Shown: positions 1-9,040, counted from the first letter of the stretch. The stretch: DNA of 64,000 nt from Rhizobium sp. Pop5 (GCF_024721175.1 NZ_CP099402.1:887563-951562); one strand, 5' to 3'. A program made the numbers and translations. The notes: generated by a model not told the origin, from the sequence alone.

Positions 1-1065
1 GGAATTTGCGCGCAGCCACGCAGCCATTGCGGCATCGTCCAGCTTGCCTGCTCCCTCTGCTGCCGCTGTAAGGATTTGCCACGCAGCATATTCGACAGCG
101 GCCTGATACTCGGCGTGCGGATAGGGAAAGCCCGCCGCCATCGCCTTGCTGTCATAAGCGGTTACGAACTCCTGAGCGCCGTGATTTTTGAGGAACGGCT
201 CGTGCTCTTCAAACCAGGTGAGCGAGGTTAAGCTGTTCGCTTTGGGGTGCGCTGCGGTCGGGCCGGGTGCCGGGAACAAGTAGAATTGGTTCCTTGGCTG
301 GTATTCGATCCGGCTCATGGCATCGAGAAGCTGCACGGCCTCCATGCCGATCGCACCGGACCACAACAGATCCGGATCAGCCGCTTTGATGCGGTTGGCG
401 ATGGCGCCGAAATCCTTGGTGCCGAATTCGTATTCAAGCTCCAGCACGTTCTTGATGCCACGCTTCTCGGCGACTTGCTGGCCGCCCTTGGCGATCGTCA
501 GAGCCGACGGGAATTTGCTGGTGATGAATGCGATCGTCTTCGGAGGGGTCGGCAGGCTGGCATAGGCATCGAGAACGACCTCGGTGTCGGTCAACTGCGG
601 CTCGGCCCCGATCGGAAGCGATGGGAACTGCAGCGGATACGGTGCGAGACTCGGGTCCCCCAGGCTGCTTTGAACAAGCATCTTCTTGAACCGGGCGGCG
701 ACGCCCATCGCTGCGATAATCGAGGATGTGCCATACGGCCCCATCAGCAGGTCGACCTTATCGGCCGTCACCAGGCGCTCATAGAGCGTTCGAGCATTGG
801 CGGGCAGCGATTGGTCGTCGAGAAGGACGAACTCTATTTTTCGGCCGAGAATTCCGCCTTTGGCGTTGATCTGCTCGACGAACACCTCTGCCGCGAGCTT
901 ATGGATTGCGCCGACGCCCGCCAGCGGACCTGTCAACGGCAGCGTCCCGCCGACGCGGATCGGGCCCGCTTGCGCAAAAGCCCTCGGCATCGAACTGAAC
1001 GCTGCCACGGCGGCGGCAGACCCGAGAAATGCACGTCTATTCAGTAAAATGGAATTGGCACTCAT
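1..1065 (-). CDS. Branched-chain-type ABC transporter substrate-binding protein (3'-truncated by window edge)
   Basis: Periplasmic binding protein of the LivK/type I family. The start at 1065 follows GGGAGGATGAG. Reading leftwards it opens with a Tat-like signal (NRRAFLG, then a hydrophobic stretch ending MPRAFA) and continues into the family opening PIRVGGTLPLTGPLAG. Further on come stretches typical of the fold (LVTADKVDLLMGPYGTSS). The frame stays open to base 1, giving 355 codons, so the C-terminus lies outside the window. It is the last visible gene of the 7.5-1 kb minus-strand cluster, 90 bp after the dioxygenase gene, and presumably feeds the LivH/LivMG/LivF importer upstream. The ligand is unknown; an aromatic acid would fit the neighbours (inference). 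Confidence 0.88.
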   Translation of the reverse strand, partial: MSANSILLNRRAFLGSAAAVAAFSSMPRAFAQAGPIRVGGTLPLTGPLAGVGAIHKLAAEVFVEQINAKGGILGRKIEFVLLDDQSLPANARTLYERLVTADKVDLLMGPYGTSSIIAAMGVAARFKKMLVQSSLGDPSLAPYPLQFPSLPIGAEPQLTDTEVVLDAYASLPTPPKTIAFITSKFPSALTIAKGGQQVAEKRGIKNVLELEYEFGTKDFGAIANRIKAADPDLLWSGAIGMEAVQLLDAMSRIEYQPRNQFYLFPAPGPTAAHPKANSLTSLTWFEEHEPFLKNHGAQEFVTAYDSKAMAAGFPYPHAEYQAAVEYAAWQILTAAAEGAGKLDDAAMAAWLRANS

Positions 1066-1155
1066 CTCATCCTCCCAAGTGCTTCCAGCACATCACCGCG
1101 CTCACGCCTGTCGTAGCGCGCCAGTCTCCTGCCATCCGCGATGCGACGGCAGGTC

Positions 1156-2157
1156 TCAGCTCTTAGCCAGCTCTTCTGCGTAGCGTTCCAGCGTCATAGG
1201 GTTCGGCATTTTCTCGGGATGCTTCAGCGGCACTCCGGTAAATTCGCTGGCCTCGAAGAACCATTTCGAGACGGCCGGCATCCCCCAATGCACATTGGTG
1301 CTAAGGGATGACGCGTCCCAACGAATGGGCTCCAATTCCGCGTCGATCGTGGTGTAGTGGCTGTTGAAGAACTCCACCCGATGTCCATCCGGATCGCGCA
1401 GATAGACGAACAGGACTCCCGATGGGCCATGGCGCCCGGGGCCGCGCTCGACGCTGTCTCCATATCCATAACGGCTGGCAAAGTCACACACCGCAAAGAT
1501 ATCGCTGCTTTCCCCAACCGTATAAGCAAAATGATGCAACTGCGGGCCGATCCCGGGCACCAATGCCAGGTCGAGGCAGACACCTTTGCGATACATGAAG
1601 TTCGCAATGAGATTGTCGCCTGCCGCGATATATTCGGACGTCCGGAAACCGAGTTCACCGTAGAACGCGCTTAGACCGAGCGGATCGGCAACCATGACCT
1701 GGCAATGGTCGAGGCCCTGGGCCCGGGCGCCACGATGTTCATGCACCTCGAGAAACTTGCGGGGATGGACGCTCATGCTGGAGCAAAGCTCGATGCGAGC
1801 GCCCGACGGATCGCTGACCAGCAGGGTCCGTCCCTGGTTTCGAACTTCGACCCATTCTGCCGGAAGCCCTTTCTCATCAAAGAAGACCTTGGCCTTGTCG
1901 AGGTCCTCCTCCAGAAATACCCGATATCCGATCCGCCTGCATGTCGGCCGCCCGCCGGCAGGCGCCAGGACGAGGCTGTGATGACAGGCTTCGGACAATC
2001 CGCGAAGGTATGAAACACCGTCCGCGAATTCCGTTTCGACGAGGCCGCCGACATTCACGTAGAAATCGCGGCTAAGCTCCACATCGTTGACTTCAAGCAC
2101 GACGTGGCTGAAGCGCGTGATGTTGAAGGGAGGTTTCAAATTAACAGCCGGAAGCAT
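1156..2157 (-). CDS. Extradiol ring-cleavage dioxygenase (VOC superfamily, homoprotocatechuate 2,3-dioxygenase-like)
   Basis: A 333-residue two-module VOC protein. The C-terminal module keeps the expected metal triad: His151 (LDHCQV), His208/209 (QLHHFAY) and Glu262 (GHRVEFF). It also has the GPGRHGPS...YLRDPDGHR block seen in homoprotocatechuate 2,3-dioxygenases (HpaD/HpcB/MndD type). The expected reaction is Fe(II) or Mn(II)-dependent meta-cleavage of a catechol in the cytoplasm. The start at 2157 has GAGGATGAC in front. It forms its own unit, separated from enolase by 97 bp containing a LacI-type operator just upstream of the ribosome site. The real substrate may be another catechol; the family call is firm, the substrate is not. 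Confidence 0.85.
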   Translation of the reverse strand: MLPAVNLKPPFNITRFSHVVLEVNDVELSRDFYVNVGGLVETEFADGVSYLRGLSEACHHSLVLAPAGGRPTCRRIGYRVFLEEDLDKAKVFFDEKGLPAEWVEVRNQGRTLLVSDPSGARIELCSSMSVHPRKFLEVHEHRGARAQGLDHCQVMVADPLGLSAFYGELGFRTSEYIAAGDNLIANFMYRKGVCLDLALVPGIGPQLHHFAYTVGESSDIFAVCDFASRYGYGDSVERGPGRHGPSGVLFVYLRDPDGHRVEFFNSHYTTIDAELEPIRWDASSLSTNVHWGMPAVSKWFFEASEFTGVPLKHPEKMPNPMTLERYAEELAKS

Positions 2158-2174
2158 GTCATCCTCGTTTGCGT

Positions 2175-2188
2175 TGCTAACGTTAGCA
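2175..2188. promoter_or_regulatory. LacI-type operator, copy A (perfect palindrome)
   Basis: TGCTAACGTTAGCA is a perfect 14-bp palindrome with a central CG, the usual shape of LacI-family operators. It lies 18-31 bp upstream of the dioxygenase start, so a bound repressor would sit at or just after the transcription start. Three related copies occur at 7568, 9648 and 10508. Assigning it to the LacI gene at 7855 is inference. Confidence 0.8.
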
Positions 2189-2254
2189 TAAAATGGCCAG
2201 ATCTTTTGTCAATGTTCGTTTTTGAGCGAGACCCGCCACCGGCCCCTCCAACGT

Positions 2255-3622
2255 CTAACCTGCCGCGGCAACCGCAGCCGGCTTTTCAGCCAAGTTCAGC
2301 GCCGACCAGCCAGCGAATGAAGCCTCTTTTCCAAGAGCCTCCTCGATCCGGAGTACCTCGTTCCACTTTGCCATGCGCTCGGAGCGCGAGAACGACCCGA
2401 CCTTGAGCTGCCTGGCATCCCAGCCGACCGACAGATGGGCGATCGTCACATCTTCCGTCTCGCCGGACCTCGCCGAAACGATTGTCCGAAAGCCCGCCTT
2501 TTTGGCAGCCGAGAGCGCGTCGAACGTCTCTGTGATCGTGCCCGCCTGGTTCGGCTTGATCAGAACCGCATTGGCGCTTTTTTCCTTGATCGCTTCGGTA
2601 ACCCGCGCCGCATTCGTGACAAAGAAGTCGTCGCCGATGATCTGGCAACTGGAGCCGTAGCGGGCGGTAAATTCCTTGAAACCATCAGGGTCGTCCTCGG
2701 CGAGCGGATCCTCGATCGAGACGATCGGATATGCCTTCAACCAGCCGCCAAGCATGTCGATCATCTTGGCCGTATCGAGCTGCCGGTCTTCAAGCGCAAG
2801 CGAATACTTGCCCTTACGGCCGAATTCGGAAGCCGCAATGTCGAGCGATATCGCAACTTCGGCGCCTGGCTTCAGGCCCGCTGCCTCGATCGAACGCACC
2901 AGGGCATCGAGCGCCTCTTCATTACTGGTGAAGGCTGGCCAGTAGCCTCCCTCGTCCGCCACGCCCTGGAGCTTGCCGGCACGTTTCATAAGTTCACCGG
3001 CGGCGCGGTAGACTTCAGCGGTCCACTCCAAGGCCTCCGAGAATGTCGAGGCGGCAGGGCACATGATCATGAAATCCTGGACGTCGACACGACGCGCTGC
3101 GTGCGCTCCGCCGCCGAAAATCTGGATCTCCGGCAGCGGCATGGTAATTCCCTTGTTGGTGCCTGCAAGATGCCGCCAGATCGGTTGATCGGCCGCCGCC
3201 GCTGCGGCGTGAAGCAGCGCCATCGACGTCGCGACAGATGCATTTCCACCCAGTCTGCTCCGGTTCTTAGTGCCGTCAAGCTCGATGATGGCATGATCCA
3301 GTTCGGCTTGATGCCTGGCATCCCGGCCAACCAGCAGTTTAGCGATCTCGCCGTTGACGGCAGTCAGGGCCTTGTTGATGCCCAGGCCGGCAAGGGCGCT
3401 GCCGCCGTCACGAAGATCGAGCGCTTCGCCGGTCCCAGTCGATGCGCCGGCGGGTGCGATGGCCCGGCCGATGGCACCGGAGACCAGCTCGATTTCTACC
3501 TCAACGGTCGGCCTGCCACGGGAATCCCAGACGCGACGGCCCTGCACTTTTCGAATTTCGGTGTTCATCATGTTCAGCTGGTCCACAAAGTCAGGTTGAA
3601 ATTTTGGATCATCGAGGCTCAC
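2255..3622 (-). CDS. Enolase-family protein with altered active site
   Basis: A 455-residue enolase-fold protein. The start at 3622 forms an ATGA overlap with the cupin stop, although the enolase homology (TEIRKVQGRRVWDSRGRPTVEVE) begins only about 20 residues in. Metal ligands are present: Asp261 (SLDIAASEF), Glu304 (SIEDPL) and Asp331 (IIGDDFF). So are the general base Lys356 (VLIKPNQAGT), Lys407 (QLKVGSFSRSER) and Glu224 (VADEGGY). Two residues differ from glycolytic enolase: the VQEFMI Glu is Asp183 and the VSHRSGETED His is Ala384. It is embedded in a transporter/dioxygenase operon, so it is probably a catabolic paralogue acting on another substrate rather than housekeeping Eno. Residue assignments are from memory of E. 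coli enolase. Confidence 0.88.
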   Translation of the reverse strand: MSLDDPKFQPDFVDQLNMMNTEIRKVQGRRVWDSRGRPTVEVEIELVSGAIGRAIAPAGASTGTGEALDLRDGGSALAGLGINKALTAVNGEIAKLLVGRDARHQAELDHAIIELDGTKNRSRLGGNASVATSMALLHAAAAAADQPIWRHLAGTNKGITMPLPEIQIFGGGAHAARRVDVQDFMIMCPAASTFSEALEWTAEVYRAAGELMKRAGKLQGVADEGGYWPAFTSNEEALDALVRSIEAAGLKPGAEVAISLDIAASEFGRKGKYSLALEDRQLDTAKMIDMLGGWLKAYPIVSIEDPLAEDDPDGFKEFTARYGSSCQIIGDDFFVTNAARVTEAIKEKSANAVLIKPNQAGTITETFDALSAAKKAGFRTIVSARSGETEDVTIAHLSVGWDARQLKVGSFSRSERMAKWNEVLRIEEALGKEASFAGWSALNLAEKPAAVAAAG

Positions 3623-4212
3623 AGGCCGTCATCGTAATCCGTCGTATCGGGGGTCCGTGCGCCAACGAGCACCACGGCGATGGTTGCCGGTCTGTCGCTT
3701 TTGTTTCGCCAGGCATGACGCGTTCCGTTCTGTACGAAGGTGTCGAACTGGCTCAAGCGGGTCTCATTGGCGTCGTCGAGCTCCATCCAGATCTCGCCGT
3801 CGAGCACGATGCCATAATCGACGGTCGGCGTTTGATGTTTGCCATCCGGCTCGAAACGTTCGGCCAAACCGGGACTGACCGCCAAATTTTCTGCCATAGC
3901 CGCCGGGCCATTGAAATCCGGAGACATGAAAACAGCATCCGGTGGGAACGTTAGCACGAGGAAACGCGTTTCGCCGGGCTCCGGGACGAAGCTTGTCACC
4001 TGCGAAGTAGGATCGGTTCCGTCGAATGGAACGGCCGTCGAAGCCGATGTCGACCAGATCATTCGCGACACCAATCCAGGGACCGTTTTGAATATATCAG
4101 TGCGCGGCACGGCACCGTCCTCAGCGAACCGGGCAGCACCCTTATTGCCGTGCTCGGTCACGACTCGCCTGATATGCACGGGAACTCTTCTGCTCGAAGT
4201 TTCAGATGCCAA
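3619..4212 (-). CDS. Cupin-domain protein (TTG start)
   Basis: A 197-residue cupin. The C-terminal half carries the two cupin blocks: TPTVDYGIVLDGEIWMEL, then DTFVQNGTRHAWRNKSDRPATIAVVLVGA. The start is a TTG at 4212, chosen because AGGGAGG lies 7 bases upstream; it sits inside the end of the LivF gene (11-base overlap). The gene ends in an ATGA overlap with enolase, so the three are translationally coupled. A clear paralogue lies at 29439-29972 in the second cassette, sharing FPPDAVFMS, the cupin blocks and overall length. The function is unknown; cupins in such settings may bind metal or substrate, or isomerise ring-cleavage products. Confidence 0.82.
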   Translation of the reverse strand: MASETSSRRVPVHIRRVVTEHGNKGAARFAEDGAVPRTDIFKTVPGLVSRMIWSTSASTAVPFDGTDPTSQVTSFVPEPGETRFLVLTFPPDAVFMSPDFNGPAAMAENLAVSPGLAERFEPDGKHQTPTVDYGIVLDGEIWMELDDANETRLSQFDTFVQNGTRHAWRNKSDRPATIAVVLVGARTPDTTDYDDGL

Positions 4213-4909
4213 GATAGGCCTCCCTGATGCTCGGATCGTTGATGAGGACCTCAGGCGCTCCGGAGGCCGTCACACGGCCCTGCTCGATCACGTAGGCCTG
4301 ATGGGCTATTTCAAGCGCCTTGTTCACGTTCTGCTCGACGAGCAGCACGGCTACGCCACGCTCGTTGATCATCTGGATGATTTCGAACATCTCGCCGACG
4401 ATCAACGGCGACAGCCCGAGCGACGGCTCGTCCATGAGCAGCACGCGCGGCTTGGCCATCAGGCCACGGCCGATCGCAACCATCTGCTGCTGCCCGCCCG
4501 ACAAGGAGCCAGCCAATGAAGCCTGGCGCTCCTGCAAAACAGGGAAAAGCTGAAACACCTCAGCGAGCGTGGCGTCGCGCTCCGCACGAGCGAGCGAGCG
4601 GTAGGCACCGAGCAGCAGGTTATCGAGGACCGTCATCGCGGTGAAGAGACGGCGCCCTTCCGGGACCACCGCTATGCCGTAGTCGCAGACCCGGTGGCTC
4701 GGCACTTTGGAAACGTCGTTACCTTCGATAACGATCTTTCCTTTGTGCGGGCGAAGAATGCCGGCAATGGCGTTTACCAGCGTGCTCTTGCCTGCGCCAT
4801 TCGGGCCGACGACCGAAACGATCTCGCCTGGCCTTACACTAATGGACAGGTCCCACAGAGCGATCGCATCTCCGTAGCCGACCTCGATCTTATCGACCTC
4901 AAGCAGCAT
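4202..4909 (-). CDS. Branched-chain-type ABC transporter ATP-binding protein (LivF family)
   Basis: A 235-residue LivF-type nucleotide-binding subunit energising import at the inner membrane. It has Walker A GPNGAGKST, the LivF-typical VPEGRRLFTAMTV, signature LSGGQQQM, Walker B VLLMDEPSLGLSP and the switch region LLVEQNV. The start at 4909 (MLLEVDKIEV) is preceded by GGGAGGCAG and is 39 codons inside the longest open frame. It overlaps the end of the LivM-LivG gene by 11 bases. It works with the fused LivM-LivG protein, LivH and the binding protein at 1-1065. Confidence 0.93.
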   Translation of the reverse strand: MLLEVDKIEVGYGDAIALWDLSISVRPGEIVSVVGPNGAGKSTLVNAIAGILRPHKGKIVIEGNDVSKVPSHRVCDYGIAVVPEGRRLFTAMTVLDNLLLGAYRSLARAERDATLAEVFQLFPVLQERQASLAGSLSGGQQQMVAIGRGLMAKPRVLLMDEPSLGLSPLIVGEMFEIIQMINERGVAVLLVEQNVNKALEIAHQAYVIEQGRVTASGAPEVLINDPSIREAYLGI

Positions 4910-6641
4910 GACTGCCTCCCAGATATACGCTGACCACTGCCGGATCCCGCATCGTTTCGCTTGGATGTCCAAGTGCCAGAACTTTGCCCTGATCAAGCAC
5001 CGCGACACGGTCTGCCAGCGCGACAACCGCCCGCATGAGATGTTCGACGAAGATAATCGTCGTACCGCCGGCCTTTATCCGCTTGATCATTTCGACCGCG
5101 TGGTCGACCTCGGCCGGATTCAAGCCGCAAAGCACCTCGTCGAGCAGGAGCAGCCGCGGTTTTGCAGCCAGCGCCCTGGCGAATTCGACAAACTTTCGGT
5201 CATGCAGGTTCAATGCGTCGGGCAGAACGTTGGCCTTGTCGGCCAGGCCCGTGAAGGCGAGCGCCTCCCTGGCGACTGCATCGGCCGCTGCCGCGCCCAT
5301 GCCATCCGCACTGCCGAATTTCGCGCAGAGCTCAACGTTTTCCAGCACGGTCAAATTGTCGAACAAACGCGGGATCTGGTAAGTCCGTGCCACGCCCTGC
5401 TGCGCGATCCAGTGCGGTGATCGATCGGAAATCTCCTCGCCCTCCAGTGTGATCCTACCGGAGGTCATGGCGTAGTGGCCGCTAATCATGTTGATCAGTG
5501 TGGATTTGCCGGAGCCATTCGGACCAACCAGGGCCAGGATTTCACCCCGCCAGACGTCCAGGCTCACGCCGGTCAAGGCGCGGATCCCACCAAAGGATTT
5601 GGTGACGTCCTCGCATTTGAGAAGCACCGGATCGGAACCTGCCGCGGCTGATGGGGCAAGCTCGGTAACGGCCTGGGCAGCCGCCTCGCCTGCGCCAATC
5701 CCGCTGCGCTTGCCGGCGAACCTGCGAATGAGGCTGGGAACGATGCCTGACGGCAGCACCAGGATGACGACGATCAGCGCAAGAGCTACGCCCGCACGGC
5801 CGAATTCCGCATGAGCGCCACTGACGATAGCGCTCTGCAGCACGGTGATCATGACCGCGCCGATGGCAGGTCCTGCCCAATGGCGAGCACCGCCAAGAAT
5901 GCTCATGAGCACGACATAGAGGGGCACGGTCACAGCAAATGTCTCGCCAACCGTGACGTATCCGACATATACGGCGTGGATCGCACCCATTGCGCCGGCA
6001 AGCGCCGACGAGACGGCAAACGAGATCAGCTTATAGCGGAACGTCGGAACGCCCTTCACCTCTGCGACGTCTTCATCGTCGTGGATTGCCAGCAAGCCCT
6101 GACCAAATTTGCTGTGAAAGATGAAGTATGAGGTCGCCAGCGCCGCAAGAGCCGCGATAAGCCCGAATATGTAGAGGGAGCCGGACGCCGTCGCGCCAAT
6201 CATCGGGATTTCGATCCCCGAGAGGAAGACGCCTGTGCCGGAGTCAAGGGAGGTGTTCGACACTACGGCCGCGATGACAAACGTCACCGAAAGCGTCAGC
6301 AGCGCGAAGAATTCGCCGCGCAGAGCGCCTGAGCGAAAGACGACCAAGCCAATCAGGACGGCGACTGCGGCCGCCAGCAGGGCCGCAGCAGGGATCGTGG
6401 CGACGAAAGGCCAGGACAACTGCGTCGTCAGCGTGGCCGTCGTATAGACGCCAATCCCGAAGAATGCGGCGTGACCAAAACTCCAGTAGCCGGTGTAACC
6501 GCTGAGGATGCCCCAGCTCGTTGCCAGCACGACCCAGAAGAAGATGATGTACAGGTAGGAAAGGTAGTAATCCGCCATCCCCAGATAAGGCAGCGAGGCC
6601 AAAACCGCCACGATCGGCGCTGTGATGAGAAGCTTTTTCAT
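4899..6641 (-). CDS. Fused LivM permease-LivG ATPase of a branched-chain-type ABC transporter
   Basis: A 580-residue protein joining two normally separate subunits. Residues 1 to about 320 are a multi-spanning LivM permease, with the conserved SGYTGYWSFGHAAFFGIGVY and a cytoplasmic loop near GQGLLAIHDDEDVAEVKGV. A short Ala/Gly-rich linker follows. From about residue 337 there is a LivG ATPase with Walker A GPNGSGKST (373-381), the degenerate signature LNLHDRKFVEFARAL and Walker B LLLLDEVLCGLNP. The start at 6641 follows the LivH stop by two bases (TGACCATG) and begins a normal hydrophobic N-terminus (MKKLLITAPIVAVLA). The frame is open across the join, so this is a real gene fusion and not two genes. 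Confidence 0.92.
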   Translation of the reverse strand: MKKLLITAPIVAVLASLPYLGMADYYLSYLYIIFFWVVLATSWGILSGYTGYWSFGHAAFFGIGVYTTATLTTQLSWPFVATIPAAALLAAAVAVLIGLVVFRSGALRGEFFALLTLSVTFVIAAVVSNTSLDSGTGVFLSGIEIPMIGATASGSLYIFGLIAALAALATSYFIFHSKFGQGLLAIHDDEDVAEVKGVPTFRYKLISFAVSSALAGAMGAIHAVYVGYVTVGETFAVTVPLYVVLMSILGGARHWAGPAIGAVMITVLQSAIVSGAHAEFGRAGVALALIVVILVLPSGIVPSLIRRFAGKRSGIGAGEAAAQAVTELAPSAAAGSDPVLLKCEDVTKSFGGIRALTGVSLDVWRGEILALVGPNGSGKSTLINMISGHYAMTSGRITLEGEEISDRSPHWIAQQGVARTYQIPRLFDNLTVLENVELCAKFGSADGMGAAAADAVAREALAFTGLADKANVLPDALNLHDRKFVEFARALAAKPRLLLLDEVLCGLNPAEVDHAVEMIKRIKAGGTTIIFVEHLMRAVVALADRVAVLDQGKVLALGHPSETMRDPAVVSVYLGGSHAA

Positions 6642-6643
6642 GG

Positions 6644-7495
6644 TCAAATCACCGGTTTGCGCAGAAGGATGACGATGAGCACGCTGAATGCCACGAGCGG
6701 CGCCCAAGCGGGATTGACGACGGACATGGTAAGGCTCTCGGCCACGCCGATCAGTACTCCGGCACCCAGTGCTCCGATGGGGCTGCCCAATCCGCCAATG
6801 ATGGCGACGGCAAATACGACCCCGATCCAGGCCTCGATTTGAGATGGAGCCAAAGTTCCGATCAGGGCGATGAAGACGCCGGCGATCCCGGCTGTCGCCG
6901 AGCAAAGGCCAGCCAGAATATATGACACGCGCGTGGCATTGATTCCGAAAGCCGACGCGACGGGGGCGTCATGGGCAGCGGCACGCAGCGCCTTGCCGAG
7001 CATCGTCCTGTTCAACGCGTACCAGGCGCCTCCAGCAAGCACGCCGGCGCAGACAAAGGCCGAAAGCTCCAGCACGGGCACGAAGATCGGACCGAGACGG
7101 ATGGTAGCCTGGGCATAGGGTGTTTCGTAACGGAGGAAGTCGGCCGACCAGATCCATTGGATCAGCGACTCGATCAGGATGGTGACGCCGAACGTCACCA
7201 GCAGAGAGGCGAACTCCTTCACCTTGAAGCGCACGAACACGCTGTGCAAGGCAACGCCGAGCGCAAAGAACAGCGGAGCGATCAGAAGAGCGCTCAAGAA
7301 TGCCGGAACGCCATAAACGGTGCCGAGCTGGTAGGTCAGGTAAGCGCCAAGGAACGCCAGCGCGAAGTGGCTGAGATTCACCAGCTTCAACAGGCCCCAG
7401 CTCAGGCTGAGACCCATCGCCAGCAGGCCATAGATCCCGCCCAACAGGACGCCGCCGACAGCGGATTGCAAGAAGAGAGCGGCGGTCATCGGCAT
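6644..7495 (-). CDS. Branched-chain-type ABC transporter permease (LivH family)
   Basis: A 283-residue integral membrane permease with the LivH opening GGVLLGGIYGLLAMGLSLSWGLLKLVNLSHFALAFLGAY. The coupling loop LGKALRAAAHDAPVASAFGIN is followed by GGLGSPIGALGAGVLIGV. The start was set at 7495 (MPMTAALFLQ), with AGGA upstream; 7489 is a close alternative. The longer open frame upstream encodes a non-membrane stretch that includes the operator. It is the first gene of the minus-strand operon LivH, LivMG, LivF, cupin, enolase, transcribed divergently from the LacI-type regulator, with operator copy B 73 bp upstream. Confidence 0.92.
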   Translation of the reverse strand: MPMTAALFLQSAVGGVLLGGIYGLLAMGLSLSWGLLKLVNLSHFALAFLGAYLTYQLGTVYGVPAFLSALLIAPLFFALGVALHSVFVRFKVKEFASLLVTFGVTILIESLIQWIWSADFLRYETPYAQATIRLGPIFVPVLELSAFVCAGVLAGGAWYALNRTMLGKALRAAAHDAPVASAFGINATRVSYILAGLCSATAGIAGVFIALIGTLAPSQIEAWIGVVFAVAIIGGLGSPIGALGAGVLIGVAESLTMSVVNPAWAPLVAFSVLIVILLRKPVI

Positions 7496-7567
7496 CCGCG
7501 TCCTGCTGACGTGATGACCGATGCCAGGAATACCAGAACATCCATACGTTATGCCTCCTCCCGTTTG

Positions 7568-7581
7568 CGCTAACGTTCGCA
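7568..7581. promoter_or_regulatory. LacI-type operator, copy B
   Basis: CGCTAACGTTCGCA matches the perfect palindrome at 2175 in 12 of 14 positions and keeps the TAACGTT core. It lies between the divergent LivH operon (start 7495) and the LacI-family regulator gene (start 7855), so it could control the transporter operon and possibly the regulator itself. Confidence 0.72.
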
Positions 7582-7854
7582 CAGCATTCGTCCCACAGCA
7601 CGACCCTCATGTCAACGGCTTTGGAGACGTTAAGTGGCGCCCAAGCTCCTCCGCGACCGCAGCGGCGCTGGCGCGGCGATCCCCGCAACAGGATTAATCG
7701 CCTGAAATATTTCTATTTTTATACAGTAACCGGTCATTGCGCCCTAACGTCACGGGCAAAAATTAAATCATTGCTACTTAAACGGTATGGAAAGTTTGAC
7801 ATCTGCGACGTCAATGCTATCGTTGGCCAAATCGATCATTCGAGCCAGAGCACA

Positions 7855-8856
7855 ATGGTAACAATTAAAGACATAGCCGCGGTACTTCAAGTTTCCCCTT
7901 CGACCGTGGGGCGCGCTCTTGCCGACGATCGCCGCATCAGCGCCGAGATGAAGCGAAAGGTGAACGAAGCGGCAGCTCAAGCGGGCTACGTTGCCAATCG
8001 CGCCGCACGGATGATGCGCGGCGTTCAGAGTAATCTCGTCGGACTGATCGTCCCAGATATCAGGAACAGCTTTTATTCAACGATCGCCCATGCTCTCTCG
8101 CGCTGCCTTCTGTCGGCGAATTACCAACTGACTTTGTGTGAAACCGACGACGATCGCATGCATGAGCTTCGCCACATCAAGGAACTGACGAGTGTGAACG
8201 TCGCCGGGATCATTCTCGTCCCGAGCGCCAAGCCTCATCCCGATTCTGCGCGAATCCTGAAGATGACGCCTCATATCCAATTGCTGCGAAAGGCGCCGCT
8301 GCTCGGCGATCAATGGTTTGGGATTGATGACAGACGGGCGCTTTACGAGAGCACTGAACATATCATCAACGAAGGTCACAAACGGATTGCTTATATCGGC
8401 GGCACGGAAGAACTGCCCACCGGCGCGGCTCGCGTGCAGGGTTTCCGGGACGCCGTAAGAAACTCTGGCCAAACGATCGTCGTTCATGAGGAACTGGGGG
8501 CGCCCTCCTCGCCCGAATTCGGACGGGAGGCGGTGCGGCGCCTTCTCTCCCTGAAGGATCGACCGACGGCGCTCGTGATCGGTGCGGTCCAAAACACCTC
8601 CGGCGTCATCGATGAAATCCAGGACCAGGCTTTGAGCGTTCCCCGAGACATTTCGGTCATCGGGTTCGGCGATGAACTTGGATATCGGTGGTGGGGTCCG
8701 GGACTGACGACAGTCCAATTGCCTGTTTCGGAGTTGGCAACCGCTTGCGGGCTTTGGTTCCTGCACCACCTTCAGAACAAGGGTGACCTCAGCAAACCCT
8801 ACAGCTTCATTTCCCCTCCCCAATTGGTCATTCGCGGCAGCACGGGCGCTCCATAA
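7855..8856 (+). CDS. LacI-family transcriptional regulator
   Basis: A 333-residue LacI/GalR-type repressor. The N-terminus is the classic helix-turn-helix (TIKDIAAVLQVSPSTVGRAL) with hinge-region motif AARMMRGVQSNLVGLIVPDIRNSFYS. It is followed by the periplasmic-binding-like effector domain (HKRIAYIGG, RPTALVIGAVQ, ISVIGFGDE). The start at 7855 was chosen because the HTH always lies within the first few residues; the open frame upstream is much longer but non-conserved. It is divergent from the LivH operon, and the palindromes at 2175, 7568, 9648 and 10508 are its likely targets. The effector is unknown, probably the transported compound or a breakdown product. A hairpin terminator follows. 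Confidence 0.93.
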   Translation: MVTIKDIAAVLQVSPSTVGRALADDRRISAEMKRKVNEAAAQAGYVANRAARMMRGVQSNLVGLIVPDIRNSFYSTIAHALSRCLLSANYQLTLCETDDDRMHELRHIKELTSVNVAGIILVPSAKPHPDSARILKMTPHIQLLRKAPLLGDQWFGIDDRRALYESTEHIINEGHKRIAYIGGTEELPTGAARVQGFRDAVRNSGQTIVVHEELGAPSSPEFGREAVRRLLSLKDRPTALVIGAVQNTSGVIDEIQDQALSVPRDISVIGFGDELGYRWWGPGLTTVQLPVSELATACGLWFLHHLQNKGDLSKPYSFISPPQLVIRGSTGAP

Positions 8857-8880
8857 CCCGGTGACGCCTGCTCAATAGCG

Positions 8881-8920
8881 GAGAGGTGCACGTCTCACGC
8901 AACGCGCACCTCTCTTGTTT
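8881..8920 (+). terminator. Probable rho-independent terminator of the LacI-type gene
   Basis: The inverted repeat GAGAGGTGC (8881-8889) / GCACCTCTC (8906-8914) is followed by TTGTTT, 25 bp after the regulator stop. It lies between two convergent genes and may serve the minus strand as well. Confidence 0.6.
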
Positions 8921-9040
8921 GGCCGCGATTCATCCGCCAGCCGAGGGCAAGACGCTGATAGCTCCGGATTGCGAAGATGAGCCGCCGCCGAAATCATGTA
9001 GCGAGCCAGCGAGGCCAAAAGCGCCCCGCTGACCGACCCA

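Noticed and set aside
2435..3637. A 400-codon plus-strand frame opposite enolase
   Set aside because: No motif and Arg/Gly-rich; the enolase frame on the other strand has conserved active-site blocks.
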